A DNA stretch of 64,000 nucleotides from Symbiodinium microadriaticum (GCA_001939145.1 LSRX01000535.1:241775-305774), one strand, 5' to 3'; shown: positions 21,572 to 33,678, counted from the first letter of the stretch. Program-made: numbers and translations. Notes: generated by a model not told the origin, from the sequence alone.

Positions 21572-22054
21572 TGATACTTGGAATCCGGTAGTTCCACTAA
21601 CCGTTAACCACTAAGCTTCCGTGCACAGGGAGCGAAAGCGAAGCCGGTTGCCGAGGCGTCCTTAGACTCATTCAAGGCCAACTCTCCGCAAAATTAAACC
21701 GTCCAATGAGCAGGACGTTGCAAAAAGCGGCACCTTTGCTCACAGATATACACAGCATCAGGGGTTTTGTGATCGTGCTACATTGGCACTGCATAAGCCA
21801 CTGCCCTCGTGACCAGCAACCTTGCAACTTCATGCGTGGATGGGTTCCAGCAGCGTTGGAAAATCGATACGTAGCAAATAAATAGTCGCGTGAGACCCGT
21901 GTCGAAGGCTTCAGCTGTTGATGCTGAGGAGGCGCACATCGAATACAAGGACCCCTGCAAACTCAAAAAAATAGTTACGTGCACGGAACTTTCCGGGCTC
22001 GGCTAGACTCAAAGATCCGCACCTGGAGGAAGGCCACGACTTTCCTCTGCCCTT

Positions 22055-22342
22055 TCACCAAAAGCCAACTTTCCTGGGATCCAGAAACGGCGTGTTTCGC
22101 CTGACAAACAGCAGAGACGCACGACACGTGCCAATCCCTTTTAGGCGAGTCCTGCCTTCGACCAGGAGTTGCAAGGCCTCCTTCAAGCCTTCAACAGGAA
22201 CCTCCATCGCAATAAGCTCTCTCTGTGACACGGTGCTCAAGGCCTGCCTTGCCTCCTTGATAAAAAAGGTATCTTGGGCTCCAAAAGACGTCGAAAGCAC
22301 CAGGTCGCCGTTTGAGGACCAGCCGTTGTACAAGGCGGTCAC
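22055..22342 (-). CDS. Candidate exon, unidentified
   Basis: The 95-codon frame reads NGWSSNGDLVLSTSFGAQDT, then a helical segment ELIAMEVPVEGLKEALQLLV, ending shortly after a basic patch. It has the look of a folded soluble domain. No start, splice border or family was established. Confidence 0.4.
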   Translation of the reverse strand: MTALYNGWSSNGDLVLSTSFGAQDTFFIKEARQALSTVSQRELIAMEVPVEGLKEALQLLVEGRTRLKGIGTCRASLLFVRRNTPFLDPRKVGFW

Positions 22343-23456
22343 GTTCCTCAGGCGCCCCCGTATTCCCCCGTTGCATCCGCCGTTGCCCTTTCCAAAACGC
22401 CGAGGAGCGAATCGAGCCCTGGACTCCTGCTTCCGGTGCCTGGCGAAGACGCAGAAAGCTTAGCTTGGCTCAGCTTGCGCCTCAAATCCCTGTGGCCTGG
22501 CTTGAGCTTCTTGTAAGCGAGGCCGCTGGGGGTGGAGACCTTACACTATCTTGATGCTTTCGGGTGCACACGCACGAGGGTTCGCAATCGTTGAATGGAT
22601 TCGGCGAGATCGGCTCATGAAAGCTCCAAGCTCTCGACGTTTCAGGGGCCCTCTTCCGGATGACTGAGCACTAGAGTCACTAGAGCGCACACGCGCTTCC
22701 CTTCATTCTCGGCCCCTTTGCGTTTGTCACATATCAGGTCGGTGGTTAATCGTACCAAAGCGACCAACAGTCTTTGGAAACCTGAATTTTAAACTATCAA
22801 GAGCCGGTTCCTGAAGCTGGTTGCATCTACCACAAGAAACTGAAAAGATGCCTTGAAACCTGAAAGCACTGAGAGACACTGAGAGACTGGCTGCATCCTG
22901 CGGCGCAGCAGTCAGCCTGACACTGAACTGTCCATCGTCTTTGGTGCCCTCTGATGATGTCCAGGGCTCCGAACTCTGCTGGTGGCTTTGGCTGCCTGGT
23001 TCAAAACAACATGACATGTAGTGGAGCCGACATCACCGATATGCTCGGGCATGCGGAGACACTACTAAGGACGCATATCGGCGCGGGATCCGCCAGTCTA
23101 CAGAAGTCTACAAAACCCAACGCGGTTCGCAGCTGCTTCATACGTCTGGGGGCTCTGTCACAGCGGTGAACAATCAAACCAGACACAAGTCGTCTTGAAT
23201 CTGTGCCGATTTACGGCATTGGAAAGGGTGCAGTAGGTCTGGGGTTACATGGTGAATCCCCACTCCTTGTGGGTCAGGGATTGCACAGATCTTATGGGCT
23301 CATCTGTTCCATGCTCTCTGTTGCTTCCACTGGAGGGTCTCAAAGCGGATAAAGCGTGTGTTGCGTGATCGTGTCATCCTGCCTGAGAAAACCTAGAGCA
23401 GCAAAATCAGCACTCCATAAGCCATGGTGCGAGTAGCACCACAAACATTAGCTGCA
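22343..23456. other. Spacer, no convincing gene
   Basis: No frame with consistent protein character is seen. The text between 22555 and 23450 has short frames only and no repeats. Confidence 0.35.
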
Positions 23457-23884
23457 CTAGCCGGCCCGAAGCATCGACTTTGCCAGGCCTCTCGATGGAA
23501 TACAGCTCAACATCGAAGACCAACGGGCCAATCGGTTTACTGGTCGCCTTGCAGAGTCTCTGCACTCTGCAAAATGGAGCAGCATCGCCAAAGACATCGA
23601 GCTTAGCAAAGCTGGCTTTTCAGGGGTCAAGCAATTCAAATCTTCTTCTCCAAGTGACAGACTCATTTTTGCCAAAGGCCAGCTCGGGTGGAATCCAGAA
23701 TCGGCGAGATTCCCCAGGCGCCATCATTTGGAGTCCTCCAAACTATACAACTCTCAAGTTCCCAAGCTAGATAGACTCTTCGAAAGGCCATCGCTCCTTC
23801 GGTCCATCCCGGCATGACGGAGTTCACGCGAACCAAGCGTTTCTCGTTCCTGCTGCTGTCGATCCTCAGCGCTGCGAAGTCCAC
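23457..23884 (-). CDS. Candidate exons, unidentified
   Basis: The frame at 23884-23663 begins DFAALRIDSSRNEKRLVRVN. Further along, two frames compete at 23675-23457; the third frame reads KASFAKLDVFGDAAPFCRVQ and then VFDVELYSIERPGKV, which looks the most protein-like. A splice near 23660 would be required. No family is recognised. Confidence 0.35.
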
Positions 23885-24747
23885 AAAATCTGGCTTAGCT
23901 GCTCGCGCAACCAGGGAGCATCTTGCCAGCCGGCGTCCATCCCGTGTAGTCGATCAAAACCTGGCAACAAGGATCCGGACAGAACCGGGTTCCCCGGTCC
24001 CCGGGCATCTCTTATCACAATACATCGCAAAATCAGCTTCGAAACGGATCATTCAGCCTTGTCCCACGGCTGCGGACGCTCACAGTTGGGGTTCCTTAGC
24101 TTGAAAAAGCATGATGCTGACGAAGCATCATGCATAGAATGGCATAGAACCCACGAATAGACTCCACGGCAGATAGCTTGGCTTGACCCAGGCGGCGTGA
24201 GCGGAATCGACTTTGAGAGCGCACAGGTCGGCCGCAGCAGGAGCTTGGACTTCAAGCCACCTTGCAACCACGAACTTTCAGATCTCATCTTCTGGACTCC
24301 TTGCTAGGGAACGCCGATCCGAAACAGCCAGGAAAGCACAAGGCCGCTTAGGCAAGGCACTCGAGGTGACTTCCGCATCGCCGGGTGCCACAGCGACATC
24401 TTTGGGAGCTTTTGGATCCAAGAACCCCAGGTCAATGCCTCAAGGATTCCGACCGAAATCTACTGAGGCTCAGTCCGCTCCCCACCTTGTGCGTAGGCAG
24501 GCAGGTTTTCCGCAACTCCAGCGGAAGCTGCCGCATTGAAAAACCATCTTCTCCTGGACTGGAAGACTTCGAAGTCGCACTGTGCCGTGCTGTCCCCTTG
24601 CGTCTCACCACTCGCTACAGCATGCCAAGACAAATCCATGAAACGGCACCTGACGGGCCACGAAGGGCTCGGCACGGCCGATACGGTCGCAAGCGATTTC
24701 TGTAGCCTGCATAGCCTGCGATATGCAGGTGAAATCCGATGTGATCA

Positions 24748-25491
24748 CTAAGCTCTTGATCCAGGACCCTCTGGGATCCCTGCACTGCAATCACCAAGCC
24801 AGAAAGGATCAACAATGGCTGAACTCTGCGACGTGCCATTGCTGCAACGGCGAGAACACGCATGCACGACCTGAAGTAAAATGCTGGACTCTTCAGTCAG
24901 CTCTATGCGGCTGAGAGGTTCTGGTTCAAGAGTTATCCGGATCCTGTCCGTGCAGTGTTCGCAAGGGCCCGCCGAGGCTGTGTCTGTTCTGCGGTTCCCA
25001 CAGCACGCATTGCTCGAAGCTGTCATACGCCGCGACATCCAAACGGAGCACAAAGTGTACGCAAGGCTGTCAAGGCACTCAGAGCTGAATCCTGCAATCT
25101 GGAAATCCGAGGCAGGTGCACGTTCTGTGGCTGCTGAATCATGGCCCTCAAAGGCGAAAAGTGAAATGCCCATGCTGCGGTTTTGCGCAGGAGTTCTCGC
25201 ATCGCAGGGCTCAGGAGATGGCAGGGGCACTCGGGGACCTTCTGGGAGCGGAGGTTGCAGGATTTGCCCTGGCAGTGGTTCAGTATCTTCTCGGGCAAAG
25301 GTCCATCTCGCCATCGGCGGATGCTGGAGCACCTCGCAACATGCCCATCTTTGTGCTGTAAAGCCACAGGTCACTCGCTTCTGCTTAGCTAGCATTTCAT
25401 TAGCGTCTGAGCTGGATGCCACGGCCATCGCTGCGATGGCTGCCCGGCCAGCTAACCCCAACTGGACTTGAGGTGACATCAAGGCAAGCAT
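24748..25491. other. Region open on both strands, strand undecided
   Basis: A 247-codon minus frame (24748-25491) and a 196-codon plus frame (24881-25471) overlap almost fully. The plus strand also has a short CPCCGF motif near 25155 that could be half of a zinc site. Neither frame has a convincing domain. Long double-strand openness usually marks real coding DNA on one strand, here most likely minus by neighbourhood, but I cannot tell which frame. Confidence 0.3.
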
Positions 25492-25593
25492 GTCTCACAT
25501 CCAAGTACTCTCGCCTGTGCCACTCAGACAGATGAACAGATGAAAGGCATGTATGCAGGGCTGAGGGTTTCTCTGGAGCCTTCGTGGTTCGAC

Positions 25594-26061
25594 CTACTTC
25601 GGGCACACGGGGCAGCATTGGCCGTTCTCTTCCGTCGGCATGATCTCCTCCTTCTCACACATCGTTGGGAAGCACCAGACATAAGGGCAAACATCGCTTT
25701 CTTCTGCACCGAACTTGCCCGTAGCGCCGACAATCTTGGGCTCAATCTTGATGTCGGGATTGACACAGTACGCGCAGCAATGGCCGTCGTACTTCGTTGC
25801 AGTGAACCCAGAGGGGCATTTCAGCTCTCCACAAACGACATCCTCACAAGCATCGACAATGGCATCCATGGCCTTCACTTGCACCAACATCTTTGTGCGC
25901 ATGTCCTGATCCATGCCTACGACTGCATTGCCCGCAAGGAGGCTGTCTGGCAAGGTGTCGTCTGATTTGTCAGTCGGCTCCTGGTGGCCTCCTCGAATGT
26001 TCGTTGCGAGACCAACATGCACCAGACCGAAGAGAAGCGAGATCTTCAGGAGGCGAGCCAT
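25594..26061 (-). CDS. Secreted protein with two cysteine modules
   Basis: The 155-residue frame starts at an ATG (26061-26059) with a classic signal peptide (MARLLKISLLFGLVHVGLAT). After a polar spacer containing a helix, KAMDAIVDACEDVVCGELKC opens the first module, which closes with GHCCAYC. A linker with NPDIKIEPKIVGATG leads to the second module, CPYVWCFPTMC, closing GQCCPVCPK at the stop. The C-x-C ... CC-x-x-C pattern resembles von Willebrand factor C-type modules, which are disulfide-rich extracellular interaction domains. The two modules look like an ancient internal duplication. Intronless as read. Function is unknown; a cell-surface or secreted binding protein is inference. Confidence 0.8.
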   Translation of the reverse strand: MARLLKISLLFGLVHVGLATNIRGGHQEPTDKSDDTLPDSLLAGNAVVGMDQDMRTKMLVQVKAMDAIVDACEDVVCGELKCPSGFTATKYDGHCCAYCVNPDIKIEPKIVGATGKFGAEESDVCPYVWCFPTMCEKEEIMPTEENGQCCPVCPK

Positions 26062-26742
26062 GGTGACCTGTTAGGTGCAATGGCAAGGCCAGACTTCAAT
26101 GGAGGCAGGTTGAACAGCTCGTACTGCGAGAGAACGGAGCAAGGCTACTAACTTTCACGTGAATTTCGGCTTCATGGGCAGCAGCAGAACCAACAAATCT
26201 ATAGTGCTGCTTCCCGAGTCTTTCCCCACCTTCCTTGTAGCCAGCACTGCTCAACAAACTCGGTTTCGTGAGTTCACAGCGCGCGCTCAGCTTCCTTTTT
26301 CACTCTTGGGATTCCCATGGTGCAGCGACCATGGCAGCCTTGCTGCCAGCATCTTCATCCCCCTCACTGGCAGCTGGCGCCCATCGATTTCTGATGTCAA
26401 TGCACTCGAGCCTGACGCCAGACGCAATCAGCTGTGCCGGCCGCTCATAATGCTTCAGAGCTGCGAGGGGAACAGGCACTACAGACCGCAGTTGGCACTG
26501 CTGCAAGCTGCAAGCCGACTTTGAACACTCACAACATGAGCCTCATACCAATCGAAACCGGATCATCCTCGCCCTTCTTCATGAACTTTCGCGATTTCAC
26601 TAACCTGCGGCTGCGACGTTCGAGCAAAGAGTGGAGAGCGCTTCTTCGCGACTGCGACTGCCGCGACCGTTCAGCGGCCTGGGAGCAAACTCCTGCATGG
26701 CTGGCATCACGGCGATGGCAGGAACCTGCACGCCGCTCTTGG
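26062..26742. other. 5' flank of the secreted cysteine-rich gene
   Basis: No convincing gene. A plus-strand frame from about 26535 (MSLIPIETGSSSPFFMNFRD) is open for roughly 88 codons, but minus-strand frames overlap it. Its strand is opposite to all credible neighbours. Confidence 0.3.
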
Positions 26743-27345
26743 CTACATGCCTCCCTTGAACACTCCGCCGAGGCCTTCAGTCCATCGCCCTCCTCGCCCT
26801 GACGCTTGGAGGTCGCAAGTCCGTGGCGCGTGTGAGCGCTCAGATCGCTCACGCGGGCTACAAGGCACCTCGTCCTCACGCAGGAAGCGGCCAGCCTGCA
26901 AGATGGCCTCCCAGAAACTGGAGAAGAAACGAGTGTCCACACTAGGCTTCAAGCCTGAACCGATGAGTTTCGCGGTTGGCCATGGTTGGCCAATCGGAAT
27001 GTCGGAATGTCTCCAAAGCTCTGGAACCGTGCCATGCAAAATTCAACCGCTACTTGTAAGATCTTGTAAGCATGCTTGTGTACATGCGAGGCCTTGACAG
27101 CCAAATGTAGTTGCCGAGGTCCCATGCCAAGAACGACGGCAGCTGCGTTTTCCCTGGAAGAGGCGAGGCAGACACTCGGCAATGCTCTCTGAAGGCTGAA
27201 GAAGCATGAGTAGGTGCGTCCTCAAAATATTCCTCCATATCTGTTGCTCTAGTTTCATTTGGTAATGCCGTCCTAGGCTTCATTCTCAAGCATTCCAACC
27301 GACTTGCTGGCTTTCCCAGCTCGTCAGTCACAGCTACAGCATGGC
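26743..27345 (-). CDS. Candidate exons, unidentified
   Basis: An upstream exon at about 27340-27110 reads VTDELGKPASRLECLRMKPR, then DMEEYFEDAPTHASSAFREH. It is followed by an exon at about 27020-26872 reading ELWRHSDIPIGQPWPTAKL and then FFSSFWEAILQAGRFLREDE. The latter is bordered upstream by GGTTCCAG/AG and downstream by GAG/GTGCCTTG, a good GT donor. No known domain. The intron between them would be about 90 bp. Confidence 0.4.
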
Positions 27346-27498
27346 CAAAGCAGGTTGCTTGCCTACCCAGACCGTCCTTATCTTAAGAATTTGATTGCTG
27401 CCTCAGGGTGATTCAATGCTGCTCTAGACAGAACTTGTGTATAGACCTACGCAATAAGTCAATAAGATCTCAACTGACACACACACACAGAGCCTGTG

Positions 27499-28724
27499 CT
27501 AATTGCTACACCCGATCCTCTTCATTGCACTGAAGCTTTTAGTCAAGTGTACCGTGCTGCAACTTCGCGTTCTCGAAAAATCTCTCCTGAGGCGGTTCTT
27601 CAAAGCTGCAGCCATCTTGGGCATCTTCTCCCTCGTCCCTGGCACGTTGAGATTTGTGCTTTGCCTTTCGTGGGAAACAGCGGAACTTGTCATGAGTCAC
27701 CAGATTCCCCGATCGAAATGCATGCAACCAAATCTTTGCAAGCATTACATCACAAGGGACCAGCCTGTTGCCAAGATCTGCTTGTCCTCTACGGTCACAT
27801 CCTCCAACCTGGAACCATCAATCAATTTCCAACGAACCGAAGTTTCATCAGGAAGGCCTTGGTCGTGGAAGAAGCTTGCACTCGAGGAACAGGACATTTG
27901 CAAGGTCATCCTCCAATCCCCAACACACTGCAACAGGGGCTGGCTCGTTTCGAAAGTTTAGCTACAATCGGAATCCTGCTCATCTATTTTGACCTGCTTG
28001 AAGTATGGCACAGCTCCAAGGACCTGCAATATCATGCTGTATCTTGTTGCAGTGGCAGGTATTGCTCCACAGCGCACCTGTTCGCCTTTCAGGTCGCTTC
28101 CTTGCAGCATCCTTGGACACCACTCCCGGAAACCCGGCAACGCCGAACACATCGAAGTGCCCACCCCCTCCCAAAGGAGCTTGGACAACCTTACTCAGAC
28201 GAGGTATATCGCACAATGCAGACAAGCGTCTCATTGGCCATAGCAATTGCCTCTCTTGGAACATCGTATGTAACCACAGTCTGTCGACATGCAAAGTCGG
28301 AAATGCATCCGGGACACTTTGAGTGCATGGTTCGTTGAACGATCTCCGATGACACGCATGACCGCCCGCCCGCTTAACTGCATGCGGTTCTTGATGACGC
28401 GTGCCAGACCTCAGTCGACCGTGCATCCAAATACATCCAGCGTATTGCAAGGAATCACCATTCGATCAGGCACGTTTGGCATGAAAGTTCTTCGAAACGA
28501 AAAGATCTCCATCCGGATCCTGGAGCAAAGGCACGTAAGTGCGCACGGTCCTTCGCAAGACTTATCGGCAGCGGTCTGTCCTTCTCCTTGTGGACCTTTT
28601 CCCAGCGCTGCTTTCTTTGTGCTTCCGCTGCCTCCCTGGAGAGAAACCCAACGACATAATAGTCTGGCAGCCAATAATTACTTTGTGTGTGTCGGCCTCT
28701 CGGGACTTGCTTCTGGCTTGTCAC
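27499..28724 (-). CDS. Candidate multi-exon gene, unidentified
   Basis: Several minus-strand stretches have strong coding character. One is 28724-28540 (YYVVGFLSREAAEAQRKQRW). The second is 28188-27958 (GAIPATATRYSMILQVLGAV, then PYFKQVKIDEQDSDC). The third is 27933-27745 (FHDQGLPDETSVRWKLIDGS, then LEDVTVEDKQILATGWSL). The fourth is 27693-27499 (basic). They lie in different frames, as expected of exons. A plus-strand frame spans 27496-28338 for 280 codons without an ATG; I treat it as an antisense shadow of these exons. No domain was identified. Confidence 0.4.
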
Positions 28725-29336
28725 CTTTGGACCAAATGGTGTCCACCTCGCAAAGAAGAGTAATCACTGCAGCTGCCCGACGCATCTCCGCCCGCATTGG
28801 CGGCCCAAAAAATGAACTGGTCGCACTATTGACTGGTCTCTGGTACGTGTGCAGTTCAGGTCCCCCGCCATGGCACTTTCATCGCTGTCAGCTTGGTGTA
28901 ACCTAACCTCAATCGAACGAAGCAGGCATGTGTCCGCACTCTGTCCGCCAGCAACTGCACAGAACATCTCACACACGGTTTGGCCGCGTTGCCTGCTGTC
29001 TGTGCCCGACATATCCATGCCGAAAAGTCCCGACAAACGTGCCGAAGTTGTACCATCTTGCGGCTGCCTTAATCCCACGCTTTCAGGTACGTGTGCATGC
29101 AATGCCAGTCTGTGTCCGACTTTGCTGCTCCTGACCTGCCGAGTAAGGCACGAAAAAAGTCAGAGCAGCAATCCATTTCCGTGATGGACAGCACGTCGGC
29201 ATGAGCGGAATTCTATTTCACGTGGAGAATTACGCGAGTACAAGTTCATACCGCTCATGGAACTCATGCCTGCCCTGCATTCAAAGTCTACGAAAACAAA
29301 GCCCGCAAAGTTTCACGACTTGATGTATGAAGTAGT
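28725..29336. other. Spacer with weak frames
   Basis: Overlapping 60-110 codon frames occur on both strands between 28764 and 29184. None carries a motif. No repeats. Confidence 0.3.
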
Positions 29337-29368
29337 GTGAGTGCGTGTGTGTGTGTGTGTGTGTGTGT
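29337..29368. repeat. GT dinucleotide microsatellite
   Basis: A short (GT)n run with an initial GTGAGTGCGT variant, about 12 units. Confidence 0.95.
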
Positions 29369-29384
29369 GCTTGTGCTGAAAGAC

Positions 29385-30006
29385 TTAACAGGTAACATTC
29401 CTGTTGGTCGCGATACAATTGTCCATGCTCATGCTTGCAGCTATCTGATCGAACCAACCCATTCGCAACGACATCCACGGTGCCTGTGCAGCAAGATTGA
29501 GACTCACAAACTCAACAGAATGGCAGACGGGAAACTCCAGGAAGAGCCCTAGGCCTAGGACTCTGGTCTGTACGATTCGGTACGACCAAAGGGTGTTGGC
29601 GTCGGGAAAGGCAGGGGAGAGGAAACAACATCCAACTCCCCTCCCGATAGCACGGAACTGCCGGAAGGGGGTGGACAACGGGAATTGCGAGTGGCTTCCA
29701 CGCACGCAGGCGGGCGGAAGGATTCTCCTGGTCTTGGGTCCTGACACCACCTTCTCAGATCCTCTGCTCATCCCAACTTACATCTTGCGTATCACATCTC
29801 AGCTTCGAGCTCCTGTCACGCTTGAACAGGCAGCTCCAAACTTCTGGAGGAGTATTTTTCCTCTTGATGTTGCAATCTGTAGCTTGCTGCGAAGCTTCAC
29901 CTGTCATGAAATGACGGCCATGCAAAGGCGGATGCTGCCCCGGCAACCAAGGCCGGCAAGCATGCAGATGCGCTATCCGATATCCAGCTTCTATGATAGG
30001 CTTCAT
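29385..30006 (-). CDS. Candidate exons, unidentified
   Basis: The frame at 30006-29755 reads EAGYRIAHLHACRPWLPGQH, with a His-rich centre. The frame at 29771-29385 continues with hydrophobic strands (ANTLWSYRIVQTRVLGLGLF). A plus-strand frame at 29497-30027 is also open. Minus is preferred by neighbourhood; no domain is recognised. Confidence 0.25.
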
Positions 30007-30259
30007 CTGGTTCAGTGTGTTGTTTGAGCCCCTTTTCCTCGATGGACGGTTCGGCAGCCCTCAGCTAATGCGACCTTCGCTTTCCTTGTCCTGCCATACA
30101 GCGGTTGCAAGCGAAGTGCATTCAGAACTGACTCGTGCCGATGAGAAGGGCCTGCAATGTGTCGCTTGCCTCAGTGACGACGGCACTACGAGGTTATCTT
30201 CAAAGGCTGCGTTGACGTGAACCAGACAAGAAAAGCCCACCATATATGATGCCAGGCAC

Positions 30260-30421
30260 CTTTTTCGCCTCTGCCTCGTACTGCTCTTTGGACTCCATCT
30301 TCGATTCATCCTTGAATTCCTCATCGTTGGGCTCTTCCTCGCGCTGCTCGACCTTGGGCTGCTCGCTGTTGGGCGGCTCTGCCTCCTCGGCCTCCTTCTG
30401 CGTCTCAGGCGGCTCCTGCAT
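30260..30421 (-). CDS. Acidic low-complexity exon
   Basis: The exon runs from an in-frame ATG (30421-30419) through a Glu/Pro/Lys-rich segment (QREEEPNDEEFKDESKMESK) to AAAAAG/GTGCCTGG, a good GT donor. Acidic tails of this kind are common in nuclear and scaffold proteins. It could be a first coding exon or an internal exon; the following exon was not found. A similar acidic exon occurs in the gene at 46310-46867, but the sequences are not otherwise alike. Confidence 0.45.
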
Positions 30422-30474
30422 GTAAGCATAGTCAAAAACATCACGCTCGTGTCATGCTTCGGGAACCACTGCAT

Positions 30475-31113
30475 TTTTCCAATCCCTGTCTGACCGAAGG
30501 TGGTGTCGCTGGGATTCGAAGATATCCGAAGGCTAGCTAGGAGGCAGACTTTCCAGTTCCCAGTTTAAGTAGTTTCGTCGCGACTGTGATCTCCTTCGTG
30601 GCCGGGTTTGTCTCGACATCCTCGACCACTGCCTCACACCAAGGCGCAAAACTTGAATAGCAGGACAGGGTGTTCATGAGTTGTCCGTGGCTCTCTCTCG
30701 TCCCCACGCGACCTGGACCTCGACGACCGGTGAAGGTGCCATCGGCTCAGACTCTGCCTTCGATTCCTTATGAATTGGATCCAGAAATACTCAGAGTCAA
30801 GACGGATTGCAAGCCGAAAGATGTCTGCTTCTCAAGCTACCCCTTGACACATGCAAAGCTGCCGCTGTTGCCGTCCACAAGGCGTCTTTCTGAAGAAGTT
30901 CTGGTGAGGCTTCCTGCATAGGCACAGGGCTTCCGACGGCGATACTGCTCCGAGTCCTTGTTCGCAGGACAGGAGCATCAAGCTTGCCAACCTCAAAGAT
31001 ACCCGTATAGTTTCTGAACGACTCTCATCAAAACATACTTGCATCATCGCCCTGAGCGCTCTTGTGCCTGCTCTTCCGCTGCCACTCTTGTGGCTGGCGG
31101 CTTCTCCTCCACG
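30475..31113. other. Spacer with one ambiguous plus frame
   Basis: A plus-strand frame at about 30670-30921 (PSAQTLPSIPYELDPEILRV) looks mildly coding, but has no start or splice support. Nothing else is recognised. Confidence 0.25.
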
Positions 31114-31922
31114 TCATTCACCGGCACGACAGATTCTTGTGTCTCCTCCACAACTTTTGCATGACAGAGCAGGAGTTTGAGCAGCTTTGCCAAGACTGAC
31201 GGCAGAATACTGTCGAGTGCCTGTGCCTGGCAAACGAGCTTTTGAATATCGGCACGGCAATACCGCAGAACCTTGGAGCCTGCAGTGCAAGCGCCGGTTG
31301 TGAGGATGGCAGGCTCTACATACGGGAAGAGTATGAAAAAATCCTTGCGACTCCTGGCCTGCTTTTTCCAAGCGCACCTGCTTCAGAAGCACTGAGAAAT
31401 GTGTGGTGCACCTTTTTCGTAGAAGTCATGCAGGCCTTGATTCGATAGTACTCGCAGTCATTCAATTTCTTGACCTTGCTTCGTTCAACTCTCTGAAGTT
31501 TACACAAGTTTACACCTTCCCTCGAAATGTCTAGTGTGCTGATTCTTCCAGGATGCGGCACCGGTGCTCGAGGGTCTGACAGGTATTGGGATTTTCGATG
31601 CAGAGATGTGGCTGACTCTTGCACCCGCCTGTCGTAAAACTCTGAGTAATACTTCGTGATGCCGTCGAGATAAAGCCCCTGCAGTGAGCACAGTATGCTT
31701 TCAAGACGAGAGCCATATCCAAAGCATCGGGAAATAGAACTGCGTAAAACCTGCCTCAAGCTTCTCCAAGTCGTACCGACCAAGTCTTTCCCATGGCTGC
31801 TGTGGCCGTGCCCTGCTGCAACAACTGTCTTCACATATGCGCTGGCCACGACAGCAATGTGGCCTGGTGAGCTCTACCAAGGCAGACTCCGATCTGGACC
31901 AGCCCATGAAACTTGCAGCCAA
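31114..31922 (-). CDS. Candidate exons, unidentified
   Basis: The frame at 31849-31316 (177 codons) includes YLDGITKYYSEFYDRRVQES, a basic helix ending KVKKLND, and TKKVHHTFLSASEAGALGKS. The adjacent frame at 31922-31701 contributes WERLGRYDLEKLEAGFTQFY, and 31392-31114 another 92 codons. Frame switches between them imply introns. No domain is recognised, but the aromatic and charged composition is that of a real protein. Confidence 0.4.
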
Positions 31923-31934
31923 GACGACCTACGG

Positions 31935-32476
31935 CTATAGGCGAGGCTCTCTCGATTGCGCCGGCGGCTGAAAGGGTGAACACGGCACCCGTGGCTCATT
32001 GCCTGAGGCAGTGACGCAAGCCGGAGCAGCAGCCAGGGCGGCGGTGGCAAGGCCTTCCAGGTAAGCCAACTTCTTCTGAACTAAACGGCTCGCATCCGGT
32101 AAGGCCACGGCCCGAGAAGGCAACCCCCGGTCCGGAGTAGCCGAGGTGTCGAGCCTTCGATTCAAAATGCTCAGTGTGGCTTCCGTGTTTTGTCAAACTT
32201 CGCCTTGGGCGTGAATGCGAAGGCGCCGCGATGGCACTCGGGCGAGGGGAGCTTGTCCCAGAAATGAACTGGTAAAACTAGCATCCCAGGATCTCGGATT
32301 TGCCGCTCTGCAGTTGGCTGTTGTTCGGCCCTGCCAAGTTGGCAGACTTGGCAGCTTTCCCTCCTTATGCAACTTGCTGGCTCCGTCTCATCAGGTCTGT
32401 TCCATTTCAAGCTCCTTCGATTCAAGCAAGAGTGTGTGTGTGTGTGTGTGAGCGTGAGGAGGCTGAGGAACATCAT
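31935..32476 (-). CDS. Candidate exons, unidentified
   Basis: The frame at about 32320-32190 reads LPVHFWDKLPSPECHRGAFA, then FTPKAKFDKTRKPH. The frame at 32165-31935 reads ALPDASRLVQKKLAYLEGLA, followed by an Ala-rich segment. The first ends in a stop, so a splice before it would be needed to reach the second. A GT microsatellite at 32431-32449 lies just upstream. Confidence 0.35.
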
Positions 32477-33169
32477 CTCTGTTCACGCCTCGTAATATCT
32501 CGTAATGCTCAGACCCGCTGTGGGCTTCAGATGTGTGATAATTTGGTTCTTGTGTCGGTGTAAGATGTTTTGGAACCGGGAGCTGTTTGGAACGTTGTTG
32601 TGCCGCAGGGAGCCAATACTACTCTTATTAATTATGGAGCAGACAGATTGTCTAGACGAGCTGACAGTACGGCGTGCCACCACACCACACCCCCGGTCTT
32701 GCCACGATGTAGGACTGCTGTGCTCGGGAAACTGCACTGACTGTTGCCTGCAGGATTTGAGAGGACTGCTCTGTGCGTGGCGTGTTGCCAGAAACATGGA
32801 CACAACAGAGGCCACTTGAGGCCGACCGGGCCCAATGGAAGTACGACTGCTGGGTAGTTCTTACAACATCGACACGCCTTAGTGAAAGCCCCCTTGAGAA
32901 TTGCGTCGCCCTGAAATCGCCGTGCTTCAGGTGGTGGGTTGACCCGGCTCGGAAACGCGTCGTGGGCACGGTTGCCGGAGGAAGACGTGCTGCGGGAGCA
33001 TGCGAGAGGTGTCAGGAAGGCTCGAGGCTGCTCCCATACTTGCACGTCTTCCGAATGGAACACCGCAGCAGCGTTGAGGCATATTGCTATGTATGCATGG
33101 GTGGCACAGCACCTTCAACCCAAGACGAAAATGCGAGCGAGCTCCCATCTCGCGACCTTTTTCTCAAAC
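32477..33169. other. Spacer with overlapping frames on both strands
   Basis: Frames of 70-140 codons overlap on both strands without motif support. No repeats apart from the GT run to the left. Confidence 0.25.
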
Positions 33170-33678
33170 TCACGGTCCGAAACTCCTGACTCGGCCCACC
33201 CTTCTCTCGCTCGACTCCTGCCTGAGCCGCTGCTTATGACTCGACCAATCTTGCACGAGTGCCAGCATGCAAACGAAATTTCGATGTTCGTACGGAACTC
33301 TCAACTCTCTTCTATAATGCACGGCCTTGCCGGTAAAAAGAACTATCTGAAACAAGTTGAGGGACTTGTTCATGCAGGTCTGCTCGAAGCAGCAGGCACG
33401 GCAGGTTTTCTCCCTGACTGCACAGGGGCAATGCAGATGTTCAGATCAGATGACTTCGAGCATTCATGCTTGACCCGAGCCAAGTCGATGACAAGCCCGG
33501 GCTTTGCACTTCGACAAATGTGATGATTTTGAGTTTTTGAGTGCTTGGAAGCCTCCCATCCTGGGAGAGCAGTTGTGCGAGTTTGCAAGCAGATCAATCG
33601 CGGCAAGTCGTGTTGTAATGCATGGTATCCTTCACCACTGAACTTTCTTACCGTATCTGTTAGTCTGTTCATCTTCAT
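33170..33678 (-). CDS. Candidate exons, unidentified
   Basis: The frame at 33373-33170 reads LNLFQIVLFTGKAVHYRREL, then VCMLALVQDWSSHKQRLRQE. The upstream frame at 33678-33370 is less hydrophobic (DLNICIAPVQSGRKPAVPAA). A plus-strand 194-codon frame overlaps. The minus reading looks more natural but lacks any domain hit. Confidence 0.3.

Noticed and set aside
27496..28338. A 280-codon plus-strand open frame
   Set aside because: It starts with GTG rather than ATG, has no domain, and lies antisense to several minus-strand stretches with better protein character. I treat it as a shadow.
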